NCBI GenBank assembly: GCA_023238725.1
Contig: CM041547.1
Coordinates: 20,570,744-20,634,743, forward strand
Reading direction: 5' to 3'
Length of the DNA: 64,000 nt
DNA from: Scortum barcoo
Taxonomy: Eukaryota; Chordata; Actinopteri; Centrarchiformes; Terapontidae
The number at the start of each line of letters is the position of its first letter. Position 1 is the first letter of the stretch. This document shows positions 27,701 to 39,030 of the stretch, piece after piece. Under the pieces are notes generated by a model. That model did not search any database, was not told the origin of the DNA, and saw only the letters and a list, made by a program, of their open reading frames with translations. Position numbers and translations under genes: made by a program.

Positions 27701-30700
27701 CTGCTGTGTAATTACATGTGTGTATTCATGTGTGCGGGTATGTGTCTTGGTGAGAATATGTGTGTGCATGTGCGTGACACACATATACCATACACACATA
27801 CTATACATCCAGTGGCTCGGATCTGTGTCAAATTCGCGACTAAATAGGCTGTTTAATGCTCCCGTCTGACCCACATCCCCTTACCTGACACACACCCAGA
27901 GAAAATTCACAACACACGCCTGAATGTGATCCCAGTGTAAACACACTTATACCAGCAACCAAGCCGTGTGTTGCTTTCAACATCATTTCCCAGTCATGTA
28001 CAACCCCCACACAAACCTGCTAAGACTCTTTATAGAACATACTTCAGTTCACACAGCCTCTTGACATTATAAAGCAAAGCGTTTGTTTGTGTGTGTCTAA
28101 AAGGACAGGACCGCAGAGAATAATTAAGAACACCTCCAGCTTTTAAGATAATGCAATAATGAGGTTATGGTAGAGTGGCAGGTTATTTTTTCTGCCCCCC
28201 CCTGTCCTTTAGTCTCTGCCAATGCCCCCGTCCTCCTCCTTTCCTTAGTAATTAGCACACAGGAAGGAGCGATAAGACACATGTTGACTCACAAAACTCA
28301 GGAATGTGGAAGGGAAGATACGCAGAGCTTTCCCCCTTTTGTTAAAGTGTCCCTCTGCTCATTTTTGTCGCCTGTGCTGGTGAGACGACACCTCGCCAGG
28401 TCGGCGTGGTATCGTAAGCCGTGTGTATGTTGCATGGGAACAAGGATGGAACGATAGGAACAGCAACAGTGGCGGCTTTGTTCGTCCCAAGCTGGTATTT
28501 GCCTGGAACAGAATGGGGACCTAACAAGGTGCAGGGCAGCATGTGTTTCAAATATAAATACAGCTATGTATTTACTATAAACACAGAAAGCTCTCAGGCC
28601 TGTGCCAGATCTGGGTGTTGTTACTGAGTTGCTCACTCTCCCACACACACATACACACACATACACACACACAGCAAAAGCATTTGGACCAGTGACAGGG
28701 GTTTTTTATTTCAAACAAACACAGAGCAAACATTAACAGTTCCAAGCTCTGAGAAAGGCGGGTAACTTGGGACAGAGTCGAGTCACTAGAAGAAATCTGC
28801 AACTCTGCCTTTCGGCCCGTTTTGTTCAGCAGCAGCCGCTGGCTTCCCCTGTCTTTTTTTGCCTTATATGGTCACAAGAGTGGTTGAGTAAGAGAGAGAG
28901 ACAGCGAGAGCCAGGATGGAGGTGTGGTCTATTGTTTTTAGCGGAAGAGGTGTAGGGTTACATGCTGCTCTTGAACCTTTGGAGCTTGTCGTCATCTATT
29001 CAGTCACCTCTTGCCTTCATCTGAGGGCGGACAAAAAGGATGAGCAGGCAACACAGGGGGGGGGGGCGGTTGTGTATGTGTGTCTGTCTTTGTCTGTCTG
29101 TGTGAAGGTGGAGGCAGATTGATTCATGAGGCCTAAAGACCAATATCTTATAATTTAGGGGCAGAGGCAACAGGCAGAAAGCTGTTGATCTACAAATGGC
29201 AGATCATTAACCAAATCTGCTGTCACGCAGTCCCAGACATCTCAGAACTATGCAGGAATGCCTTTCATCCAGCACACAACAATTGTGTTTGTACATCTGA
29301 ATCACTTGCTTCACTCACACCTGCTTATGCAATGCCTGTGGAATTCCCTCCCCCGTTAAAAAACCACCGGGTCTCTGCCTCTGGTTGCTACCGAGCGGCT
29401 CTGCATGAATACATCCCCGGGCTTCATCTGCGATGATCTAATCCGAGCTAGGACCGCTAAAAGTGCAGATGGAACATGTCAAGTGATGTGCACTTAATGA
29501 GCAGTCTGGAGGCCCTCGCCACAACTCTGTCAGCTGCGGGCTCTGTAATGACATGCCAGGATGGGCAGGCAGGCAGGGGTGGGAATGTTTTTCGGTTAAA
29601 GCGAACTCGTGAGAGAAGAAGAAGGCGACAAGTGGGGATGATGACATGATGACTGGAGGGACTCTCTGAATGCAGGTGCTCTCCCGTCTCAGTCAGCCTC
29701 ATTTGACCTCATTTACATGAGTGTTTCTCGCAGGCAATGACACAGAAATACAATAAAAAACACACACATACACAGTCTCTGTAGGAAAGAGTCAGGAAGT
29801 GTGTGTGTGTGTGGCAGCATCTTAGTAAAACAGGTAAAATACTGGAGAAGTTTATCACTTCGATCTTATCTAAAACACTACATTTCCTTGTTGTTTAGAA
29901 GGTGCTGTGCAAATAAAACTTCAGTGTTAATTAGTTACTATGTCAAGTGATAAAACACCAATTTATTACTTTTGTTTTTAGATTTGGGTACCATAGCAAC
30001 CTCCAAACAAGCAGACAGTGCTAAAGGTCAGAAAGTAGGAGTCTGGAGGGATCGGAGGCCTGTGTTGGCATTATGTTCACACTGTTCACCATCTTTAGAC
30101 TGATGAAACTGAAAATGAGAGGTTTGAACGGAGCGACTCAGCAGGCCAGAGTTAGTTAACTGAAGCGCGTGTTCGCATGGAGAGAAAGGTGTTTCAGTAG
30201 AGGATGTTTGATCAGGTGCGAAACTCGTAGGCAGTTTAAAGTCGTGATTACAGAGAAAGAAGGCAGGAGGGGTTGATTTGGGGATGAGGGGGTGACAGAA
30301 GGGAGGTAATTTCAAGGGCCACAATAAGTGGAGGGTGGCACGTAGGCATCTCAGTTAACGCTGATGAGAGGGTTGTGACGGCATGACTAACACCTACATG
30401 TTCAGGCAGAAGACGGAGAGATGGACATGTGAGGGGATAACTGAGAGCTACTTCAAGTTCATCGTTCAGATTTTGTTTTATGCTCAGTGAAAACCTCCTA
30501 TTCATTTCCCTGGTGAGAAACTTAGTAGTCTCAAGAACTCCACTTCCTCCCGTTAAACTCCCACAGCCTCACCACCATCACACCACTTCTGCGTCCACCC
30601 AGTGTCGTCAAAACCACCAATGCAGGGAAAGTACATATCTTACACATTGCATCAGTTTCATTAGACACAATAAAGCTTTGACCCATGTCTTCTCTTCCAC

Positions 30701-30740
30701 CACAGACAAAAACACAATTAAAACACGGAGCATCTTTTGA
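24720..30740. other. Intergenic spacer between myh9 and txn2, no gene recognised
   Basis: About 6 kb. The open frames here are short, low-complexity or overlap simple repeats (CT run at 27511-27533, CA-rich at 28642-28673). There is no splice-consistent coding series and no RNA gene I can support. One old dispersed repeat lies near 26,305-26,640. Confidence 0.55.
26305..26640. repeat. Dispersed repeat with 'GATTCCCAACCAGGGGT' head
   Basis: AGTGATTCCCAACCAGGGGT is the head of a repeat that recurs, degenerate, at about 38,828 (GATTCCCAGCCTGGGGTACT). A common teleost interspersed pattern; 3' end uncertain. Confidence 0.45.
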
Positions 30741-30744
30741 CTCC

Positions 30745-30750
30745 TTTATT
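30745..30750 (-). terminator. txn2: Probable txn2 polyadenylation signal
   Basis: AATAAA on the minus strand, about 750 nt after the stop codon. An earlier AATAAA overlaps the stop codon itself (31501-31496). Which is used cannot be told from sequence. Confidence 0.45.
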
Positions 30751-31496
30751 ACTTCACTTGGTCATGTTCCTGGTACACTGAGTTCATTTCAGTAATAAAA
30801 CTAAATCAAACTCATTTGCAATTCCCGCTCAACTTAATTTTCACAGTCAGGACCCAGAGACAAACGCACAGACACGCACAGACACGCACACACGCACGTC
30901 TTCTTCCTCTCGCACATTATTGTTAGGCATAAATGGTGTAAAATGACCATGTGTGGCTCTGCGATGTTAGAGAAATGCCACCCTCGTGTGGGCAAAAGCA
31001 GGACCTACAGGTAACACTGTCACAAACCTCATTCAGTATGGTCAGGCTTTAAGTTAAACCTCTCCACCACTAAAACTATATATGTTCATCCCTCATGTTT
31101 ATACAGCATAAGTGCATTACAGCAATGTCTTTACCTTTCTACAGACTTTTACAGCAAACCGTTACACACTGGCTCTGGTTCTCTAGTAGTAAGAAGGATC
31201 TGTCACATCATAAAAGAGAAATTAAACTGCTGTGACGACTAAAAAAGGTTGTGAGGCACACACCCATCACCAGACAAAAGAAACGGGGAGACGGGAGACA
31301 GAGATGCAAAGCTGAAGCAGTGTGTCTTGCGATGGGTGTGAGCATTTTGAGAGTTTGCCAGCTAGGACTGCGGCATGGTTTTGTTTATCTGTTGCTAAAC
31401 GGACTCACAATGGCGGCTACGGACTGCCAACCGCGCCAGAATCATACAAAAACAGCACCATGACAGTAGTGCACGGTGGGGCGGGGACAGCTGGTT

Positions 31497-32954
31497 TTAT
31501 TGTCCAATGATCTTGCTGACAAATGAGTCCAGCTCATCATCATCTTTGATTCCCACAAAGTGGTCGACGACGTCTCCTCCCCGCATGGCGATTACTGTCG
31601 GGACAGCAGACACCTGGAAACAGGCCAAGTTACATGTTATAAGACAAGACTAATAGCATCATGACCTAACAACATGTAGTGCATCAGGTACGTTTTTTTA
31701 AAATCAGAATTTAAGTAGGTATTTACACAGATTTTGTGTTAAGATGTAAACTAACCAAATGTCAGTGATGCCACAAAAATACTGCAGGTCTCACCCCGTA
31801 TTCGATGGCCAGGTCCGTGTGATCGTCTATGTCAACTTTTGCCATGGCAACGCGGCCTTTCTGTTTTGCAACGGCTTTCTCCAACCTTGGCCCGAGGATC
31901 TTACAGGGACCACACCACCTAAAAGATAAACCGCACAACATTTAACCACAGAAGGACAAGGGCATGGAGTACGACTAGTGCGATGACTAAATCACTATGA
32001 GTTGCTGAAGATTTTTAAACACAGAGCAAATCAGTTCAAATCATGTCTCAAGACATTTAACTATAAAGCTAATTAAAAAAAAAAAAAAAATCAATAAATA
32101 GTTAAAGTGTGGTTATGAAAGGAATATGTATGGGAATTGAAGAAAATGGAAACAATAACACCATTGACCTTTTTCACAGCAGACATTGTGACTTATCACA
32201 GCAGGAAGCAAATGTGGAACTAACAACATTAACAATGGCTCTGTTTGGTTTAAGCGTCCCAGTAAGCCGAGACACTGTGACAGTGATGCAGCGTGCACAA
32301 TAACAGGAGCCCTTTCCAATCAACTATTTATCCTTTGTCGTGTCCTCACTCCTCTCTTCTGTGACCCAGAAACCCATCGAGGTCCGCCACCAATGAGGAC
32401 GTTCTAGTCTGTTAAAATGTGTCTCAGAGGAGTGAGTCTCAGTGTGTGATTGCAACGCTGTAGATTTGGCAAATTATCTGTGTGGGCAGGAATAAACAGC
32501 GCCAACTTGATGTGTGGTGTGAGCCGTGTGTATGATCTGAATAAAGAATGAATCATAACAAAACTTTGTCCACTCTTTTTTTGGGCATTTTTTCCTTTTA
32601 TTTTAAATTCCAAAAGGAGCTTGGCTCATTCAGGAAAAGTGAGGTCCAAACCTGTCCTGTATCAAGCTATGTCGTTAGTATTGGTCCTAAAATGTCGTCC
32701 TGAGCCTGAAAATGACAAATTTCGTGATCATGTGGTCTTTCAATCTAGTTTTAAAATACTAAATAATTAACTTCAAGTTAACAGTCTAAACCTGTACAAC
32801 AAGTTGTGTGACTGGAAATGTAACAATTGGTCATGAAAGTTTTACCTTCAACTTCAGTAACTCAGAAAACCTGTGTCACCAGAACACCAGATCGATAGTA
32901 ATGATAGAGGCATCAGTTCAACACAAAAAAACTCTCCAGATGATATAATGTAAT

Positions 32955-33013
<59 letters not shown>

Positions 33014-33742
33014 AACCACAAGAATGCATCTTAAACTGAATTTGTGTCAACTAATCTGAAAGCTATGGAGATTTAGACCACTTTATGGGACACACTATAT
33101 CTGGTGGCTGTCTCAGTACCTCACATGACTTGAGAGTGGAATCCCTATGCTGACTTGTGTACATATGTATTTATTTTTAGCACCAGGTCACTCGCTCTGT
33201 ACGTTACACTTCTTGTCATTTAAGAGGCCAGGCAGCTGGAATACAATGATCCAAGGTCAGTGCCTGAACCCTCAAACAGCAGTGACACATGAGACTTAAT
33301 ACAGATTTTTTTAAAGACCTCCTGATTTAAATTGCTGTCTTCAGTCCTGGCCACTGAAAATCAGAGCACTGCTTTTGAAAACATCGTGTAGAAAGAATCA
33401 TGAAGGTGACTGCTACGACCAGCTGAAAGAATGATCTGAAACTTTTACCATCCCTCCCTGGTGTACTCACTGCGCATGGAAGTCAATTAGCACAGGCAGC
33501 TGGCTATTGATGACCCTCTCTGTGAAGTCCTCATGGTCCTGAACGTTGAAGGAGACTTCCCGCCGGGAGGTGTGTGGAAGACCGCGAGGCAGAGTGCGTG
33601 ACGGAGAGAGGAAGGAGGCCCGAGCTGTGGCGGACTGCAGGGAGGTGGAAAAAGAGGAGGCGGCGGATGCTGATGTTGGGATGTAGCGGATCTCTTTGGC
33701 GGAAAACGACCAAATTCTACGTATTAGAAGCCTGTGAGCCAT
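31497..33742 (-). CDS. txn2: Mitochondrial thioredoxin, complete
   Basis: Small dithiol reductase of the mitochondrial matrix, supplying peroxiredoxin 3 and kept reduced by thioredoxin reductase 2. Coding exons (minus): 33742-33471, 31918-31795 and 31613-31497, total 513 nt, 170 aa (human 166). The first about 60 residues are Arg/Ser-rich with no acidic residue near the start, as in a mitochondrial targeting peptide. The thioredoxin fold follows, with active site WCGPC at the start of the second coding exon and the cis-proline motif SAVPT at the start of the last. The start ATG lies directly after the acceptor CACAG, so all of the 5' UTR is on an upstream exon ending at 35319. Stop TAA overlaps an AATAAA. 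Adjacent to myh9 as in human. Confidence 0.96.
32957..33012 (+). repeat. CA microsatellite in txn2 intron
   Basis: About 28 uninterrupted AC units between the first and second coding exons of txn2. Likely polymorphic. Confidence 0.95.
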
Positions 33743-34139
33743 CTGTGTGAAAGACATGAGATACAAAGAACAGAGGAAGAATGTGGATTAATAAAAGCCA
33801 TTGGGATTTCGGGCCAGTTTGACACTACTGAGGGAAAGGCAGAGGGGCTGCACACTGTACATTAAGAGGGGACAGATATGTAAAGCCAGCATGTTTACAG
33901 CCACTCTCTACATGCTGGATGTACTGTGGGTGGGTGTGTCCTCCTATAGGATTTATGTGTTTTGCTGAAGCATAAACAAGAGCCTCTCCTTTGTGAATAC
34001 AACGTCATGGTAACCAGCATTGGGAACCAAAAACTGCTACAAGTTTTATCTGATTTACAATAAAAACAGGAGCTTTGATCCTCTTTATGTTTAACATTAA
34101 GTGGTACAAGTTGGCAACAGTTATTTACCAGATCTCAGG

Positions 34140-34430
34140 TTAGAGCTGAAAGAATGAGTGTATTAATAAATTGTCATTAATCTGCAACAATTAAAATCAA
34201 GACAATTAACCACTGTAGTCACTTTTTAAGCGCAAATGCCAGAGAATCATGATATTTGCTGGTTTGATGAATCATTGCTTCCTATGATAGTAAACTTAGG
34301 ATTTTTACCATTGGCTGGACAAAAAAGACATCTGAATTAATCAACTTGAGAATTTTGATTCCCATTTGTTTCTTGACCTTTTATAGGTTACACAATTGAT
34401 ATATTAATTAGCTAAATTAATTAAACTGGG
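34140..34430. repeat. GCTGCAAC-family repeat, copy 1 of an adjacent pair
   Basis: It starts TTAGAGCTGAAAGAATG and carries TTGGCTGGACAAAAAAGACA and CTTTTATAGGTTACACAATT, matching the family body. Lies in the first intron of txn2. Confidence 0.45.
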
Positions 34431-34692
34431 GCTGCAACTAATTTCATTACTGATTAATCTCTTGGATATCTTCTTACTTACAATGAACTTTTAAGATTTG
34501 GCTATGGATTGACTATGGTACAAACTAAGATATTTGCTAAGGTCATTATTTTGTGATGGGCATTTTTCACTGTTCTGTAACATTTTATAAAAAACATGGT
34601 TCATCAGTGATTAATCAATTCTAAAACTTATCGCAGATTAATATTTTATAGCTTCCAATAAAAATAATTCCTTTAGCTGCAGCTCTCACTGA
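34428..34692. repeat. GCTGCAAC-family repeat, copy 2 of an adjacent pair
   Basis: It starts GGGGCTGCAACTAATTTCAT and ends TTTAGCTGCAGCTCTCAC, giving inverted ends. Body phrase ACAAACTAAGATATTTGCTA matches the family. It abuts copy 1 in the same orientation. Confidence 0.5.
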
Positions 34693-35170
34693 GATGTCAG
34701 TGAAGCCGTGGAGACCTTTACATTGGATCAGCACCTCTTAAGATCTGACAAGGAAATAATAAAAGTCACCACAAACAGCTGATCATCTGTAAATTTACAC
34801 ACACACACCACCTCTTCATTCATCACTTCAGTGGCTGCAGGGCTGAGCATTAGGTTTGTTCAGGTCTCCTCTGGGACTGATCAGGTGCTGTCAGCTGACA
34901 CCATCACTGTAATAACATTAACTCGTGTTTCCATCAGGTAAAAGCAGGTTAACATCACGAACAGACCATTTCTCAGCTTGGACGTGTTGCTCTGCTGTTA
35001 CAAAACACACAAACCAAACTCCACACACTCGACATTTCCTCGTCACATTTCCTCAGTGACACCCTCTCCTCTCCGGGTCAGTTTGTGTCGGAGTTGTCTC
35101 CGCAGCCTCTCCTGTCTGCTGCTTAGCAGCCTCCATTAACCTACGTTACGTATGACTTTGCCCTCTTCGT

Positions 35171-35204
35171 CCTCCTCCTCCTCCTCCTCCTCTTCCTCCT
35201 CCTA
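35171..35204 (+). repeat. CCT triplet repeat upstream of txn2 exon 1 donor
   Basis: CCT trinucleotide array within the txn2 GC-rich 5' region, in intron 1. Confidence 0.8.
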
Positions 35205-35318
35205 ACTTCTCCCGCCGCCGCCTCCTCTCGCTCGGACTCAGTCAAACGCGGAGTACACACCCCATAAAGTCACACACAGCAGAGACGAAGTGAAACAAAT
35301 GACATTTGCTGTGTTTAC

Positions 35319-35400
35319 CTTGATGTCGTGCCTGCGTTGATCTTGGCCTCGCGGACCAATGAAGCACTTCCGCCCTGCTTCTGCGGATGAAGAGCTTTTT
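35319..35400 (-). other. txn2: Non-coding first exon of txn2
   Basis: A donor in minus orientation (ATCAAG then GTAAAC) ends an exon at 35319 inside a GC-rich block. A CCAAT box lies at 35356-35360. The exon carries no ATG-led continuation of the protein. Its upstream limit is estimated. Confidence 0.55.
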
Positions 35401-35489
35401 ATCGCCGCAGCGCTGCGAGTGGCGCCCTCACCGGACAGATCGGGAAGTGCAGCGCCGGGAGAGAAATCAAATCAGGAGTGTGTTAGGAC

Positions 35490-36225
35490 TGCAGTGCTCG
35501 TTGGGGAAAAGTAACTCTGTGCATTTACTGCATAAGTACATGTGTGAAGTACTTATTCTCAGTGTAGGAGTACATTTCCTAAAGTACAATGTTTAAGGAC
35601 AAATTTGAGGTAGCCTTGAATACTGCCTCTCATGCCACTTTATACTTTTTTATACTTATACATTTAAGGGGTGAAATTCATAATTACTTTAGAAAATTCA
35701 TAATTTAAGAAATGGTTTGCTAACTATTTCATGGTTTTAGCTTCTCAGTTGTGAGAATTTGCTGCTTTTGCTTATTTTCAGTCATTATTAGTTTTTAATT
35801 TATGGACAAAAGCAAGCATTATGAAGGCGTCATTTTGGGCTCTGAGTAACTGTGAGGACATTACAGGGTTTTTACAAACCAAACAATCAATTGATTAATG
35901 GAGAAAATCATCAGCAAATGAATCCCTGATGAAAATCAAAGGAATGGTTGAGGGCGCAGGACAAATCATTAATTGCAATAATTAGGTCCACTTCAACCAA
36001 CATAATAACATTAAGTAAGTAAACAACAGTAAAATCCTGTTTTTACATTAATGCATGAGTGTTGATAAGTTAATGATATGATAGAAAATACTACAACAGG
36101 CAGTGTCACTTTTTCTGATTATATTTACATACTTTTACATTTCAATGCAGGATTTATCTGTAAGTATTTTTACAGTGTAGTATTAAATAAAGGATCTAAA
36201 TACTCTCACCACTGCCCATTCTTTA
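35490..36225. repeat. Composite of dispersed repeats upstream of txn2
   Basis: The outer sequence (GTACTTATTCTCAGTGTAGG near the start, 'AATAAAGGATCTAAATACTC' then TCACCACTGCC at the end) resembles a common fish repeat rich in AAGTA. Between about 35,695 and 35,945 sits a degenerate copy of the GCTGCAAC family (AAACCAAACAATCAATTGAT), suggesting nesting. Confidence 0.4.
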
Positions 36226-37486
36226 CTTGAGATCTCCTATTTTTTCTTCACTACCCCAAAGACTGATATATTCTGCTTTTTACTCCACATTTATCTTCAT
36301 CTAAAGTTACATTAAGGTTTATGTAAAAACATATGATAAGCTTATAAAAAACAATTATAAACAATATATTATTAAAAAATAGAAAAAACTAAATGTATAA
36401 AAAGTAGACCATCTTTTTTCAGTCTGCAGCCTTTCATTTATTTTATCGATTTTTATCTTTTTTTTATTTCATTTTTTCATCTTTAGTCTTTCAAAAGTCT
36501 ATTATGTCTTTGTTTTGATTGACTTTTATCTCTGTGCTGTTGCTGAAGCGCTCCGGGATGTATGTGTGTTTGAAAGGTGTTTATAGGTGTATAAATAAAG
36601 TTAAGTGAGCTAAGTGGCTGCTGGCTGTAGCTTCATGTGAGACCAGCAACTGTAAACCTTAGTAATAAACATGTTTTATTTTGTTTGTATAAACCATACA
36701 CAAACAGAAACAGAAACAGGGAAAATGTCACAATGTGGTTTTATTTAGTTTTGTGCAGTGACTCTTTATTCATCAAAGTGTAATGCTAAGCCTTAGTTGC
36801 TTATAATTTATGAACATAAACAATGAACAAGTAATACATTGTGCATCTTCAGTAAATAAATAACATCACCTGCTCTCCACTCACGATTAATTCATAATTT
36901 ATTGAGATGGAATAGTCGATGGGCCGTGCCTTTCATGTCCAAGAGGGCAACAGGATGAAAGAAAGAGGAGGTGGGTGGGTTGTTTGGAAGAGAGATGGGT
37001 GTCATCCAAGGCTCAGAGAAAAAGAATCAGATTGAGCAACACACTGGACACAGAGGACTACAGATGAACCGTCAGACTGGGACAACATCGCATGAGAGAA
37101 GATCACTAAGGCATAAAAGTCATTGTGGTAAAACGTGCAGGAGCAGATGATGAGCAGGAGCGCGGAGGAAAAGCTTTGTTTCTCTGAGTCATCTTTAATA
37201 AGAAGCATGGTCATTTGTCACGGCAACCACATGCATCCTCTCCTAAGGATGAAGAGTCAGATTCTTTTGGTGGTTTAAGGCTGATATGTTTTGCTCTGGG
37301 GTCACACCGCTGCTTAACTTCTTCTACCTCCTGTTTTATTGTTGTTTGTGCCACTTTTTGTCACAGCAAAATCTACATGACCATCATTTGGATACTTTGG
37401 TGTTTTTTCTCAGTGAAGCTGTGCAGAAGATTTCTCACTTGGACTGTTGTGGATGTGTGTACAGAAAGTGAACCCTTTCAAACAGG

Positions 37487-38437
37487 ATGCATAAAAGCAC
37501 TGAGAGGAAAGTTGGAGTTTCGAGACCCTCTTCCGTTCTTCGACCTCCTCCGCTGTTCCGCAGCATTGGGCCGCCTGGGCTCTCTGCCAGCCTGCCCCCA
37601 CACCGACGACTCCACTCCATTTTCTGCAGGTCCAGAGCTGTGCTGCCTGCAAACACACACCCCATCGATGCTTCAATTACACACACCTTCACGGACATAC
37701 AGACAGGCCGCCGTGCTCTGACAGGTATGAGTCCATTGGGGTGCAGTGATGTCCTCGCAGAGGATATTCAGTCAAGCACAGTGTTGAATATACTTCATCC
37801 TGAAGTGGATACATACAGGAGAGCTGTGTTTAGGTCAGGGGGCTTTGCAGACACACGGTCTATAGTGTCAGCAAGCCATCAGGCACAAAGCACGCAGCAG
37901 GACGGACAGCTGTTTTCTCATCTCTGTCCACCTGCAAGAGCCGATGGCAGAGGCAGAGGCAGGCAGGGCAGATCGGTGACTCCACTTCAGACATCAGAGG
38001 ATCCTGCGATCAAAGAGAAGCAGCAGCAGAAGAGGAGAAAGAGGAGCTATAAGGTGGACTGTGCAGGGATACAAAAATACACAGTGCCACAACTTCCTAA
38101 GAGAGAGGAAGACGCCAGGCTCTGTGAGTGGTTACAAAGCCTGGGCATGGCAGATAGCAACGAGAAGGACTCCACCGCTACAGACAACCAGCAGCGTCTA
38201 TTCGTGTCCAGATGCAGGGGGGCCACGGGCCACCGAGAGCAAGATATGGCAGCGAGCCACAGGAGAGACAGGCGCCCCCATTTCCTACCTCCCATCTGTC
38301 AGCCGCACTCCCTCCTACATGTGCCCCTCCTGCTCCCTGAAAACTCCCCCCCGCCCTCACCGTGCACCTACCCGCATGCCCCCGTCTGGTCCCTTCCTGT
38401 GCCGCTGCTGCAGCCGCTCACATCGAAGAGGAAGTGA
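37487..38437 (+). CDS. Unrecognised single-exon ORF, possible orphan gene
   Basis: An uninterrupted 316-codon frame opening with ATG. The product is rich in Arg, Ser and Pro, with a Lys/Arg block (KRRKRSYK) about two thirds along followed by a stretch with balanced composition (LCEWLQSLGM). I recognise no domain, signal peptide or membrane segment. From 38,215 a G6 run precedes a second frame that stays open to 38,480 and contains paired cysteines (MCPSC, LCRCC), so the true C-terminus could be in that frame. An AATAAA occurs near 38,645. It may be chance in a GC-rich block. Low confidence. Confidence 0.3.
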   Translation: MHKSTERKVGVSRPSSVLRPPPLFRSIGPPGLSASLPPHRRLHSIFCRSRAVLPANTHPIDASITHTFTDIQTGRRALTGMSPLGCSDVLAEDIQSSTVLNILHPEVDTYRRAVFRSGGFADTRSIVSASHQAQSTQQDGQLFSHLCPPARADGRGRGRQGRSVTPLQTSEDPAIKEKQQQKRRKRSYKVDCAGIQKYTVPQLPKREEDARLCEWLQSLGMADSNEKDSTATDNQQRLFVSRCRGATGHREQDMAASHRRDRRPHFLPPICQPHSLLHVPLLLPENSPPPSPCTYPHAPVWSLPVPLLQPLTSKRK

Positions 38438-38827
38438 GATGCTGACCTCTTCAGGTCAAGAGGCTCTGAATCTGCACTGATATATGTCTTTCCTGGCTCC
38501 TTCAAAAATCTTTTAAAAAATCTTTAAACACATTAAAGGCATCAGTAAAAATCTGTGTAAGGTTATTCTAAGCATTCTGCCATCGTGATTGTTTGTATGC
38601 TTTAAATCTGTTTTTTAAATTAGATCAATCAAGAGGTGGGCACAATAAAAAGAACACATGTAATGCAATCGTGGAAAACATCTCTGCAACAAACTGACCT
38701 CTGTAGGCTTGCTGAAGTTTTGTTGAGTAGTTGGTAGATCTGTTGTATCTGTTTGAATCATTATGTCATGTTTTTTATTCCCAACATATCACATACACAT
38801 GAGTAACGCAAACATCTTAAGCAGGCA

Positions 38828-39030
38828 GATTCCCAGCCTGGGGTACTTGTACCATAAGGAAGTACTTCTGCAGTTTCCAGCGGATACGTCAAAAGAATAG
38901 GGTAGAAATTAAGATTTGATTTTAAGTTATATGTAGACATAGTCAGCTGTAACATTTATTGCAATTGTAAGAGCATGACAACTCATTAGCAAGTGAGCAG
39001 AGCAATGTAAATAATAAACAAGTCAGCTGG
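38828..39030. repeat. Dispersed repeat with 'CCCAGCCTGGGGTACTTGTA' head
   Basis: Same head pattern as the element at 26,305. Degenerate; 3' limit uncertain. Confidence 0.4.

Noticed and set aside
27449..27874. 141-aa minus ORF upstream of txn2
   Set aside because: It is largely made of HTHTH and SERERE low-complexity sequence from CA and CT simple repeats.
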